Source: Microcoleus sp. CSU_2_2
GTDB lineage: Bacteria; Cyanobacteriota; Cyanobacteriia; Cyanobacteriales; Microcoleaceae
Direction of reading: 5' to 3'
Assembly (NCBI GenBank): GCA_012035135.1
Contig: JAAUPI010000024.1
Coordinates: 1-37,788 of the forward strand
DNA length: 37,788 nt
Shown: in pieces, positions 1 through 7,099 of the stretch
Position numbering within the stretch: the first letter of the stretch is position 1
Layout: each line of letters starts with the position of its first letter
The notes under the pieces: model-generated
Seen by the model: only the letters and a program-made list of their open reading frames with translations
What the model was told of the DNA's origin: nothing
Database searches by the model: none
Position numbers and translations under genes: made by a program

Positions 1-13
1 TCATCTTAAGTAT

Positions 14-32
14 AAGGGCGAAAGCCCTTTTT
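14..32 (+). terminator. Rho-independent terminator-like hairpin
   Basis: AAGGGC, a GAAA tetraloop and GCCCTT form a perfect 6-bp stem that runs directly into TTTTT. It would end a plus-strand transcript from a gene that lies before the window. No gene for it is visible here. Confidence 0.6.
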
Positions 33-65
33 ACACCGCTAAAAATGTTAAGATTCAAGAAAGAT

Positions 66-121
66 TGACGGCGGTTAAAACCGCTCGTGTCGCTTACATC
101 TCATAGCTAAAGCTGATGAGT
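66..121. repeat. Two short palindromes upstream of the protease gene
   Basis: GCGGTTAAAACCGC (71-84) is a perfect inverted repeat of the short dispersed type common in cyanobacterial intergenic DNA. A second hairpin, CTCATAGCT/AGCTGATGAG, lies at 101-121. Both sit in the leader of the following gene. No function is assigned. Confidence 0.45.
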
Positions 122-187
122 TTTCCGCTTTCCGTCCTTGTTTTATAATAGAAACTCTCCCTTATTCTCCTTTTCCAGGACAACTTC

Positions 188-1384
188 ATGCAGACAGGTT
201 GGCGAATCGGCTCTTTATTTGGCATCCCACTACTGATAGATTACTCGTGGTTTGTAATTTTAGCCCTAGCAACCAGCGAATATGCTAGCAACTACCGCTT
301 GTGGGGGCCTGCGCTCTCGTGGAGTGCGGGATTGGCAATAGCTTTGCTGCTGTTTGGTTCTGTACTGCTGCACGAATTGGGACACAGTTTAGCGGCAATG
401 TCCCAAGGGATTAAAGTCAATTCTATTACCTTATTTTTATTTGGCGGCATAGCTTCGATCGAATCAGAATCAAAAACTCCCGGCCAAGCTTTTCAAGTAG
501 CGATCGCCGGCCCTCTTGTCAGCTTGGGGATATTTTTCATCCTCGGTTTAGGCTCTCAAGTTCTACCTCCAACCAACTTACTAAAAATTGTAGCAGAAAG
601 AGTAGCAGAAATTAATCTAATTTTGGGATTATTTAACTTAATTCCCGGTCTGCCTTTGGACGGAGGACAAGTTTTAAAAGCAGCTATTTGGAAAATCACC
701 GGCTCTCGATTTGTCGGTGTTCAGTGGGCGGCAAAAATCGGACAAGTTTTAGGTTGGCTAGCTATTGCTTTTGGCTTAATTTTATGCTTATTGGCGGGTG
801 AGTACAGCGGTCTATGGATTGCACTAATAGGCTGGTTTGCCATTCGTAATGCCACTGCTTACAGCCAATTTACTTCGCTGCAAGAAGCATTGCTCAAAAC
901 TAAAGCTGGTGATGCGATGAGTCGCGAATTTAGACTTGTAGATGCAGATTCCACGTTCCGGGAATTTGCCGATCGATACTTGTTAGAAGTAAATCCATTT
1001 CCATTTTATGTAGCCTCATCTAACGGGCGGGATTTAGGTTTAGTGTCGATCGACGATATCCGCTTCACAGAACGCAGTCAGTGGGAAATTCAGACTTTGC
1101 ACAACATTTTGCAACCGTTGGAAAAAATTGCGACAGTTTCAGAAAAAGCATCTTTAGCGGAAGTTATTAACAGCATGGAATCGCGCCAACTGCCACGAAT
1201 AATTGTACTTTCGCCCATTGGTTCAGTCGCAGGGACGATCGATCGGGGTGATGTTGTGAAAGCTTTAGCAAAATATCTCAAACCCAGAATTTCCGATGCA
1301 GATATCAAGCGGAGTAAAGAAGAAAATAGCTATCCGCAGGGGTTACAATTGGGGGCGATCGCCAAAACTGCACAAGATAATTAA
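188..1384 (+). CDS. Site-2 protease family (M50) zinc metalloprotease with C-terminal CBS domains
   Basis: Integral-membrane metalloprotease of the rhomboid-unrelated S2P/M50B type. The zinc motif HELGH is at residues 62-66 inside a membrane helix, and the third-ligand motif NLIPGLPLDGG is at about 150-160 (Asp158). Several further hydrophobic helices fill residues 12-220. The C-terminal half (about 225-375) is soluble and reads as a pair of CBS domains, which usually bind adenylates and gate activity. The family cleaves substrates within the membrane, for example anti-sigma factors; the substrate here is unknown. The ATG start is supported by AGGA eight bases upstream. The length (398 aa) is typical of cyanobacterial S2P-CBS proteins. 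Confidence 0.9.
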   Translation: MQTGWRIGSLFGIPLLIDYSWFVILALATSEYASNYRLWGPALSWSAGLAIALLLFGSVLLHELGHSLAAMSQGIKVNSITLFLFGGIASIESESKTPGQAFQVAIAGPLVSLGIFFILGLGSQVLPPTNLLKIVAERVAEINLILGLFNLIPGLPLDGGQVLKAAIWKITGSRFVGVQWAAKIGQVLGWLAIAFGLILCLLAGEYSGLWIALIGWFAIRNATAYSQFTSLQEALLKTKAGDAMSREFRLVDADSTFREFADRYLLEVNPFPFYVASSNGRDLGLVSIDDIRFTERSQWEIQTLHNILQPLEKIATVSEKASLAEVINSMESRQLPRIIVLSPIGSVAGTIDRGDVVKALAKYLKPRISDADIKRSKEENSYPQGLQLGAIAKTAQDN

Positions 1385-1555
1385 AAATGGTAAATTAATT
1401 GTATTGTACGCCGTTCTGCGATATGGTAAGAGACGATCGGGGTTTTCTCCCATCACGCACCCTACTTTAGGTGACAGATCGATTTTTAAATTGCCAGAAT
1501 CGTTGCCTCCGCAGTTTAGAATAGACACAGATGGAGCCTAAATAGGACAACCTTC

Positions 1556-1984
1556 ATGCCCGCCAAAGACCTCTATCACGATACCGTCCGCACCGCCCTC
1601 ATCAAAGACGGTTGGACAATTACTAATGACCCGCTGATCCTCAAGATAGGAAAACGATCCACCTTTGTCGATTTGGGGGCTGAAAAACTCATTGCTGCTG
1701 AACGAGATTCGGAAAAAATTGCCGTCGAAATCAAAAGCTTTCTTAGCCCTTCGACCATCAATGACCTCGAAAATGCTTGGGGACAGTTCTTTCTGTACGC
1801 TAGAGCACTCCGAAAAAGAGATCCAGATCGTCGTCTCTATCTAGCCGTCAATCGCAACATCTTTGAGACCTTATTCCAAGAGGAAGCCGGACAACTTCTG
1901 TTAGAAGAACCTGATTTTCGCATGATAGTTTTTGACTCAAACAGTGAGGAAATAATTCAATGGCAACCGCAAATCATCCCCTAG
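1556..1984 (+). CDS. xisH: XisH family protein (fdxN element excision controlling factor)
   Basis: 142 aa, full length for the XisH family. It was named from genes needed for excision of the fdxN element in heterocyst-forming Anabaena, but it is widespread in cyanobacteria that lack that element. The segment FVDLGAEKLIAAE...VEIKSF (Asp39, Glu58, Lys60) has the pattern of a PD-(D/E)XK nuclease core, which is a family inference. The start has an AGGA Shine-Dalgarno sequence. Its last 25 bases overlap xisI, so the two are co-translated. No integrase or fdxN-like element is nearby, so a stand-alone toxin/antitoxin-like or regulatory role is more likely than developmental excision. Confidence 0.9.
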   Translation: MPAKDLYHDTVRTALIKDGWTITNDPLILKIGKRSTFVDLGAEKLIAAERDSEKIAVEIKSFLSPSTINDLENAWGQFFLYARALRKRDPDRRLYLAVNRNIFETLFQEEAGQLLLEEPDFRMIVFDSNSEEIIQWQPQIIP

Positions 1985-2307
1985 ACGAATGGCGTGAAAT
2001 ATTGGAGAAAATTCTCCAATATTATGCAGATCTTCCTTATAGTTATGGTGAAGTGAATACTTATGTTATTGTCAGCCGCGATCGCAACCATTTTATGCTG
2101 GTAGATGAAGGCTGGGAAAATAACCTCCGAGTGCATGGCTGTATCGTCCATGCCCAAATTCGCAACGATAAAATCTGGATTCACTATGACGGAATTGAAG
2201 ATGGGATTACGGATGAACTTGTTGCTGCTGGAGTACCTAAAGATTGCATTGTCCTCGCTTTTCATCCTCCAGAAGTACGAGTGCATACTGGATACGCGAT
2301 CGCATAG
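1960..2307 (+). CDS. xisI: XisI family protein (fdxN element excision controlling factor)
   Basis: 115 aa, the usual partner of XisH. Family features are the N-terminal helix ending in YYADLPYSYGEVNTYVI, the strand-rich core FMLVDEGWENNLRVHGCIVHAQI, and the C-terminal segment DELVAAGVPKDCIVLAFHPPEVR. The ATG lies inside the end of xisH and has GAGGA nine bases upstream, so translation is probably coupled. The XisI mechanism is not established; it is assumed to bind XisH. Immediately downstream lies decayed small-gene debris, as expected for an accessory patch. Confidence 0.9.
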   Translation: MATANHPLDEWREILEKILQYYADLPYSYGEVNTYVIVSRDRNHFMLVDEGWENNLRVHGCIVHAQIRNDKIWIHYDGIEDGITDELVAAGVPKDCIVLAFHPPEVRVHTGYAIA

Positions 2308-2347
2308 CTCTTGCAAAGCGAGCATTTCTGTGCCAACACTTTATTAA

Positions 2348-2596
2348 ATCAGATGCAAAGCAGTGTTGAAAGACTGAGAATGCCTTACTCGCGCTTGCAT
2401 ACTCTGGCGCTAGGAATAGCGAATACCAGCCGATAGCTCCTGATGCTATAAATGGTAGATACAAATATCAAGCCACCTTTCAGTATAATAATGATTGGCA
2501 GTGTAAGTTCTACTCTCTCAAGAAGGTAGCACCAATTGTTGCCGAGACTGATACTGAGTTAGTCGTGATTACGGTCTATACTTTTTATTTTTGAGG
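2348..2596 (+). pseudogene. Decayed small gene, possibly the toxin half of a DUF4258/DUF2283-type pair
   Basis: From an ATG at 2353 the frame reads MQSSVER, then is lost by an apparent one-base deletion. The next frame runs ENALLALAYSGARNSEYQPI, continues through NGRYKYQATF, and ends ELVVITVYTFYF with TGA at 2594-2596. That ending and the immediately following DUF2283-like start make a small toxin-antitoxin remnant the best reading, but the family name is from memory. The piece is about 80 codons, close to a complete small protein with one frameshift. Confidence 0.4.
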
Positions 2597-2605
2597 TAAA
2601 AGTTG

Positions 2606-2638
2606 ATGAAAATTAGTTATGATTCAGAAATAGAGGTT
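2606..2638 (+). pseudogene. Truncated DUF2283-like antitoxin start
   Basis: Ten bases after the broken gene the sequence encodes MKISYDSEIEV, the characteristic N-terminus of DUF2283 proteins (usually MKISYD.E.DALYI). The similarity then stops abruptly and the frame runs into the antisense of the lipoate-ligase-like gene. This looks like the 5' stub left after a deletion that joined a small gene pair to the neighbouring gene's 3' end. Confidence 0.4.
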
Positions 2639-3372
2639 TGTCTACTAAATTCCCCAATATTCTCCCATTCCTCCTCCGAAAGCGGCTGCACCTCCAAATC
2701 AATCCCAAAACAACCACAAGCCGCCGCACTCAAAGCCTCGATCGCACTTTCAATAACCTCATTTTTCCCTCCCAAAAAAGGCAACTGCACCGGAACTAAT
2801 TCCTCCCCAAAAACCTCATAAAACAAACCAATATCCGATCGCAAACGCATCGAACCGTGCTGCAAAATAGCATCGCCCCGGCGCAATTGTGCGCTGCCAA
2901 TAAACTTACACCCATCAGGTGCCACCAAATCCGCACCCGTCGCAGTACCAAAACAATTAGGATTGCGAATGTAACTCCTTCCCGCTTCCCCGTAGTGCAA
3001 TTCCAAGCCCAAAGCCCTCCAACCCTGAATCAAAAACTCGCAAATAGTCTGATAAACAGCAATGCGATTCCCCACAAATCCCGACGCCACAACAGCATAA
3101 GTTAAATCCCCTTGGTGCAAAACTGCCCGCCCGCCACTGGGGCGCCGCACCAACTCCACAGGCATTCCCCCAAAAGATAACTGCTGCCAAAAGTCCGGCC
3201 AGCGGCGCTGGTGATAGCCCAAAGAAATTGCCACCGGCTGCCAAGTGTAAAATCGCAGAGTTGGCGGATGTTTCCCGGCTAGATGCTTCTCTAGCAGCCA
3301 CTCATCAATCGCCATCTGTACGCTGCCAGACGCTTGCAGCAGCGGAATTAGACGCCAAATAGAATTAGCCAT
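2617..3372 (-). CDS. Lipoate-protein ligase / octanoyltransferase family protein (LipM-like)
   Basis: 251 aa from the ATG at 3372, which has AGGAG eight bases upstream; a longer TTG-initiated frame to 3438 lacks support. Family motifs are RRPSGGRAVLHQGDLTYAVV (about 76-95), the lysine motif CKFIGSAQ (Lys156) and LQHGSMRL. Cys140 in NPNCFGTATGADLV sits where LipM-type octanoyltransferases keep their catalytic cysteine, so transfer of octanoyl from acyl carrier protein to lipoyl domains (pyruvate dehydrogenase, glycine cleavage H protein) is at least as likely as ATP-dependent lipoate ligation. The 3' end abuts the toxin-antitoxin debris and may have been reshaped by that deletion. It is divergent from the thioredoxin gene. 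Confidence 0.8.
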   Translation of the reverse strand: MANSIWRLIPLLQASGSVQMAIDEWLLEKHLAGKHPPTLRFYTWQPVAISLGYHQRRWPDFWQQLSFGGMPVELVRRPSGGRAVLHQGDLTYAVVASGFVGNRIAVYQTICEFLIQGWRALGLELHYGEAGRSYIRNPNCFGTATGADLVAPDGCKFIGSAQLRRGDAILQHGSMRLRSDIGLFYEVFGEELVPVQLPFLGGKNEVIESAIEALSAAACGCFGIDLEVQPLSEEEWENIGEFSRQTSISES

Positions 3373-3624
3373 TAGACATCTCCTAGAAAGAATCTCAAGC
3401 CGTTGGATAGATGTAGGGGGTACGCCGAGGGGCGACAATTTATACCGAAAACCCTCAATCTTATGTCCAAATGCTTCATCCTCTCCCGAACTCCTGAGTT
3501 TGCGATCGATAGTTGGCAGGATGTTTTAGAATTAATAACAGTCTTTTGAATCCGTCTTGTAAGTTCGTGTAATTCTTGCAGAGCCGCTGCTGTAGAAATA
3601 ATTAGGAAAAATAATTGTAGAATC

Positions 3625-3951
3625 ATGAGCAACAGTGTAATTGTCATTAACGACGAAAAATTTGAAACAGAAGTCTTGCACGCAGAGCAACCAGTGCTTG
3701 CTTATTTTTGGGCTAGTTGGTGCGGCCCTTGCAAGCTAATCGCACCTTCGGTAGACTGGGTAGCGACAAACTACAGCGATCGCCTGAAAGTAGTTAAAAT
3801 GGAAATTGACCCCAATCCCACTACTGTCAAGCAGTATAAAGTAGAAGGAGTGCCAGCACTCAGGTTGTTTAAAAATGCCGAAGTAGTGCTTTCCCACGAA
3901 GGAGCGATTACCAAACAAACTTTAATCGGTTTGTTAGACGCTCACTTATAA
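3625..3951 (+). CDS. Thioredoxin family protein
   Basis: 108 aa, one complete thioredoxin fold. The active site is WASWCGPCK (about residues 29-37), with the cis-proline loop VEGVPALRLF near residue 75. It reduces disulfides in target proteins in the cytoplasm, using electrons from a thioredoxin reductase. The sequence around the active site departs from canonical m-type TrxA (LIAPSVDWVATNY), so it is probably one of the additional cyanobacterial thioredoxins rather than the main one. It is transcribed away from the lipoate-ligase-like gene and precedes an aminotransferase by 232 bp of repeat-rich DNA, so an operon is unlikely. Confidence 0.9.
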   Translation: MSNSVIVINDEKFETEVLHAEQPVLAYFWASWCGPCKLIAPSVDWVATNYSDRLKVVKMEIDPNPTTVKQYKVEGVPALRLFKNAEVVLSHEGAITKQTLIGLLDAHL

Positions 3952-3976
3952 AGTTTTGAAATGATTCGGGAGTTTC

Positions 3977-4018
3977 CAACTCCCAACTCCCAGCTTACAA
4001 CTCACAACTTACAACTAT
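3977..4018 (+). repeat. Short heptamer tandem array (6 units, CAACTNN type)
   Basis: Six in-phase heptamers: CAACTCC twice, CAGCTTA, CAACTCA, CAACTTA, CAACTAT. They belong to the same short tandem repeat class as the arrays at 6393-6434, 6949-7095, 12036-12063 and 37698-37788. Confidence 0.7.
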
Positions 4019-4071
4019 AGCAATCGCAAATATTTTTTGAACATCTCTCTTTTCCCCTCAAGATTCCTATC

Positions 4072-4110
4072 TTTCTCTGCGCTCTCTGCGCTCTCTGCGG
4101 TTAAAAAATC
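4072..4110. repeat. Dispersed CTCTGCG-rich repeat
   Basis: Overlapping CTCTCTGCG units end in CTCTGCGGTT. The same repeat type occurs in frame inside the hydantoinase gene at 28236-28279. It lies between the thioredoxin and aminotransferase genes. Confidence 0.5.
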
Positions 4111-4183
4111 TTTCACAAATCAAAGAAAAATAATTCACCAATTATAAAAAGATTCATTAACATTCCAAAAGCCGACAAAAAAT

Positions 4184-5419
4184 ATGGAATTTTCACAACG
4201 TTTAAAACGACTGCAATTTAATGTATTTGCCGATATGGATCGAGCGAAATCTCTCGCTCGAACCGCCGGAAAAAATGTAATTGATTTGTCTCTCGGTTCT
4301 TCAGATTTGCCGACAGCGGGTCACATTACAGATACGATCGCCCTTTCTCTAACTGACCCCAAAACCCACGGCTATTTGCTGTTTAACGGCACGAAATCTT
4401 TCCGGGAAGCAGCAGCTATTTGGTACGAACAAAAATTTGGCATTTCAGTCAATCCCGAAACAGAAGTGCTGCCTTTAATTGGTTCCCAAGAAGGTACGGC
4501 GCATTTGCCTTTAGCTATACTCAACCCCGGAGATTTTGCTTTATTGCTCGATCCGGGTTATCCCTCCCACGCAGGCGGTGTTTATTTGGCTGGGGGGCAA
4601 ATTTATCCGATGCCACTGTTAGCGGAAAATGCTTTTTTGCCTGTATTTGATGATATTCCCCAACCCGTGTTAGCTCAGTCAAAGATGATGGTTTTGAGCT
4701 ATCCTCATAATCCGACAACTGCGATCGCACCTATTGCTTTTTTTGAGAAAGCCGTAGCTTTTTGTCGGGAAAACGAACTCGTTTTAGTTCACGATTTCCC
4801 CTATGTGGATTTGGTATTTGAGGATTCCGTAGGGGCAGTGTCCCCGTGCCCGTCCTCCGAGGAACAGCGAAAATTGATGGCGCCGTCTATTTTTCAAACC
4901 GATCGCGATAAAAGCGTGTCGATCGAGTTTTTTACACTCTCCAAGTCATATAATATGGGAGGTTTTCGAGTCGGATATGCGATCGGCAATTCTCAAATCA
5001 TAGAAGCACTGCGACAGGTAAAAGCCGTCGTTGATTTCAATCAATACCAAGGAATTTTAAATGGAGCGATCGCAGCTTTAACAGGCCCCCAAGACACGGT
5101 TAAAACCAGTGTAGAAACCTTCAGAAAACGGCGAGATGCCTTTGTCCATGCCCTGCAAGACATTGGCTGGCAAGTACCAATACCACCCGCCACAATGTAC
5201 GTTTGGGCGAAACTCCCGGAACCTTGGGCTTTAGATTCAGTAAAATTTTGCACTCACTTAGTACAAAGTACAGGAGTTGCAGCTTCCCCCGGTGCCGGTT
5301 TCGGGAAATCAGGAGAAGGTTATGTGCGATTTGCCTTAGTTGAGTCGCCAGAAATCTTGGCCGAAGCTGTGAGGAGAATTGCTGAATTTCAAGTCGCCTC
5401 TATCTCGAAAAGTGCATGA
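4184..5419 (+). CDS. Class I/II PLP-dependent aminotransferase (LL-diaminopimelate aminotransferase-like)
   Basis: 411 aa, complete fold type I aminotransferase. Motifs: GSQEGTAHLPLAILNPGD (about 100), LDPGYPSH, SYPHNPTTA (about 170), HDFPYVDLVF (about 203) and the PLP-lysine motif LSKSYNMGGFRVG (about 256). It most resembles the aspartate/LL-DAP/succinyl-DAP aminotransferase group; the substrate cannot be fixed from sequence. Between DLVFEDS and PSIFQTDRDKS it carries about 18 extra residues beginning VGAVSPCPSS, encoded by a GTAGGGGCAGTGTCCCCGTGCCCG repeat-type sequence at 4829-4858, an apparent in-frame repeat insertion. No clear Shine-Dalgarno is seen; the ATG was chosen because MEFSQRLKRLQFNVFADMDRAK is the usual start. 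Confidence 0.88.
   Translation: MEFSQRLKRLQFNVFADMDRAKSLARTAGKNVIDLSLGSSDLPTAGHITDTIALSLTDPKTHGYLLFNGTKSFREAAAIWYEQKFGISVNPETEVLPLIGSQEGTAHLPLAILNPGDFALLLDPGYPSHAGGVYLAGGQIYPMPLLAENAFLPVFDDIPQPVLAQSKMMVLSYPHNPTTAIAPIAFFEKAVAFCRENELVLVHDFPYVDLVFEDSVGAVSPCPSSEEQRKLMAPSIFQTDRDKSVSIEFFTLSKSYNMGGFRVGYAIGNSQIIEALRQVKAVVDFNQYQGILNGAIAALTGPQDTVKTSVETFRKRRDAFVHALQDIGWQVPIPPATMYVWAKLPEPWALDSVKFCTHLVQSTGVAASPGAGFGKSGEGYVRFALVESPEILAEAVRRIAEFQVASISKSA
4829..4858 (+). repeat. In-frame dispersed repeat encoding VGAVSPCPSS
   Basis: A GTAGGGGC(A/G)GTG(T/C)CCCCGTGCCC-type repeat inside the aminotransferase gene. The same repeat is read in the same phase inside the hydantoinase gene (29165-29194, minus strand), where it gives [10 protein letters not shown]. 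Confidence 0.65.
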
Positions 5420-5549
5420 TATCATGTCCGGTGAATTAACCTTAATTAGGGCTTGCTGAATAACTCCCAAACATGAGTTATCTAAGAATTCTAGCGAAGC
5501 GATTCCCGAAGGGAATCGCCCGTCAAGTTCGATCGACCTTCTGATACAA
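5420..5549. repeat. Repeat-bearing intergenic gap between convergent genes
   Basis: The gap between the aminotransferase and cysH contains AGGGCTTGCTGAATAA at about 5448-5463, a sequence of the sort seen at ends of cyanobacterial insertion sequences. It also contains a hairpin GCGATTCCC/GGGAATCGC near 5498-5519 that could end transcription from either side. No transposase is present. Confidence 0.35.
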
Positions 5550-6290
5550 TTAAGACTGATTTTGGACATTACCAGCGTGCAAACCACACTCTTTTAAAGT
5601 CGCTTCTTCCCACCACCAACGGCCTTCGCGTTCGTGTTGGTTGGGCAATACAGCCCTGGTACAGGGTTCGCAACCAATGCTGACAAAGCCACGTTCATGT
5701 AATTTGTTGTAAGGCACTTCTAAAGCACGAATATATTCCCAAACCTCTGCCGAAGACCAATTTGCTAAGGGGTTGAATTTGATTAATTGATGGTCTTCAG
5801 TTGAGAAAGCGCTGTCAATTTCAATCACAGGAATATGGTTGCGGGTGCTGGGACTTTGGTCTTTGCGCTGACCAGTAATCCAAGCATCGAGGGTATTCAG
5901 TTTGCTGCGTAGTGGTCTGACTTTTCTGACACCGCAACATTCTTTGTGGCCGTCTTGATAGAAACTAAAAAATCCCTTGGCTTCGACTAGGGATTGTACT
6001 TCCACCGGATCGGGGAACATCACTTCTATTTTGATGCCGTAATGTTCTCTGACTCGATCCAAAAACTGATAAGTTTCTGGGTGCAATCGTGCGGTATCAA
6101 GAGTGAAAACACGAAAGTCTTTGGTAATTTTTGAAGCAATATCAATCAGGACAACATCTTCAGCACCGCTGAAAGAAATTGAGATGTTGTCAAAGGTTTC
6201 TAAGGCAAATTTGAGAATTTCTCGTGGCGTTGTTTGACTGTACTTGGCTTCGAGGTCGGCAATATTTAAGTTGTTCTGGGTGGCGACCAT
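5550..6290 (-). CDS. cysH: Phosphoadenylyl/adenylyl-sulfate reductase, iron-sulfur type
   Basis: 246 aa from the ATG at 6290; a GTG-initiated frame to 6392 adds 34 residues unlike the family. It reduces activated sulfate to sulfite in assimilatory sulfur metabolism with thioredoxin as donor. Visible features are the nucleotide-binding [12 protein letters not shown] (about 39-50), DTARLHPET, the cysteine pairs ECCGVRK (118-119) and CEPC (207, 210), and the C-terminal catalytic ECGLH (Cys235). The two cysteine pairs are the ligands of a 4Fe-4S cluster, so this is the plant/bacterial APS-reductase-like form rather than the cluster-free E. coli type; whether APS or PAPS is preferred cannot be read directly. 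A heptamer array lies just upstream. Confidence 0.92.
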   Translation of the reverse strand: MVATQNNLNIADLEAKYSQTTPREILKFALETFDNISISFSGAEDVVLIDIASKITKDFRVFTLDTARLHPETYQFLDRVREHYGIKIEVMFPDPVEVQSLVEAKGFFSFYQDGHKECCGVRKVRPLRSKLNTLDAWITGQRKDQSPSTRNHIPVIEIDSAFSTEDHQLIKFNPLANWSSAEVWEYIRALEVPYNKLHERGFVSIGCEPCTRAVLPNQHEREGRWWWEEATLKECGLHAGNVQNQS

Positions 6291-6392
6291 ATCTTCGTGT
6301 TCTCCGTGTTCTCGATCGTTGTTACATTTATAGGACTTATGCAACAGGTTCTGCGTCAGTCCCGCTTTAATTGTACTCGATCGAGGAGTCAC

Positions 6393-6434
6393 GTTGACAG
6401 TTGATAGTTGATAGTTGATAGTTGATAGTTGACC
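6393..6434 (+). repeat. Heptamer tandem array (6 units, GTTGATA)
   Basis: GTTGACA, four copies of GTTGATA, then GTTGACC, all in heptamer phase, between the cysH start and the aroH stop. Confidence 0.85.
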
Positions 6435-6531
6435 CTTCTACCTCAAAAAAAAGAATACCCAGATGCGAATTCTTAAAGAAGTCGGGCATCTAAAGTGCGA
6501 GATAGTTTAAGTCAAGTCAAAAGTGATTTTA

Positions 6532-6939
6532 TTATTTCTCCGCAGCCACGGCAACTGCTAAATTCCAATCCGGCCGCAAATTTTGAGCTCCCCGCAAATA
6601 AGGGTGATAAATATCAGTATGTGCTGGCCAATTGACATGAATTAAAAAGCGGATGCAACGTTCTAAAGCACCTTTGACGTGCATTTGCTGGACATCCAAC
6701 AGAGGAACATTGCACCAGTGCGGGCGTTCGCGAGCGATAGCAGCCGGAAAGACAGCATCTAAATCGCGAGTGGCAGAAAACGTAGCACTAATAATTAATT
6801 CTGGATTTAAATCATTTCTTGCTTCTAATTCATCTAATAATTCTTTCACCGCTTCTCGAATTGCTTCCACCGAATTATCGCTAGCAGTAGTTGCCCCACG
6901 AATACCCCGCACTTGCCACTCCACGCAAATTTCCTCCAT
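6532..6939 (-). CDS. aroH: Chorismate mutase, AroH type
   Basis: 135 aa, the size of the monofunctional trimeric AroH chorismate mutase. It converts chorismate to prephenate for phenylalanine and tyrosine synthesis. Family marks are WQVRGIRGATTASDNS (about 8-23), ATREELLDELEARN-like helix text, SATFSATRDLDAVFPAAIAR (about 51-70), the core PLLDVQQMHVKGALERCIRFL, and the C-terminal strand YLRGAQNLRPDW. The start ATG is followed at once by this family start, so it is well placed. It lies 160 bp downstream of sppA on the same strand, with a 21-unit heptamer array between the two genes. Confidence 0.92.
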   Translation of the reverse strand: MEEICVEWQVRGIRGATTASDNSVEAIREAVKELLDELEARNDLNPELIISATFSATRDLDAVFPAAIARERPHWCNVPLLDVQQMHVKGALERCIRFLIHVNWPAHTDIYHPYLRGAQNLRPDWNLAVAVAAEK

Positions 6940-6948
6940 TTTTTGTCG

Positions 6949-7095
6949 GTTGCTAGTTGTCAGTTGCTAGTTGTCAGTTGCTAGTTGTCAGTTGCAATTA
7001 CCGATTACCAATTACCGATTACCGATTACCGATTACCGATTACCGATTACCAATTACCACTGCCAACTGACTACTGCCAACTGCCAACTGACTAT
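6949..7095. repeat. Heptamer tandem array of 21 units filling the sppA-aroH gap
   Basis: Every base of 6949-7095 fits heptamer phase: alternating GTTGCTA/GTTGTCA (7 units), then TTACCGA/TTACCAA (9 units), then TGCCAAC/TGACTAC (5 units). The array starts 10 bases from the aroH start and ends 4 bases before the sppA stop. Short tandemly repeated heptamers are a known class in filamentous cyanobacteria. Confidence 0.9.
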
Positions 7096-7099
7096 TTAA

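Noticed and set aside
1296-1541. 81-codon plus-strand frame overlapping the end of the protease gene
   Set aside because: Starts inside the protease gene in another frame and has no family features; the remaining part is intergenic.
5448-5463. End of an insertion sequence (AGGGCTTGCTGAATAA)
   Set aside because: Only one short end-like sequence is present, with no transposase, second end or target duplication.
6949-7095. CRISPR array
   Set aside because: The repeats are heptamers without spacers, and no cas gene is in the window. The same applies to 37698-37788.
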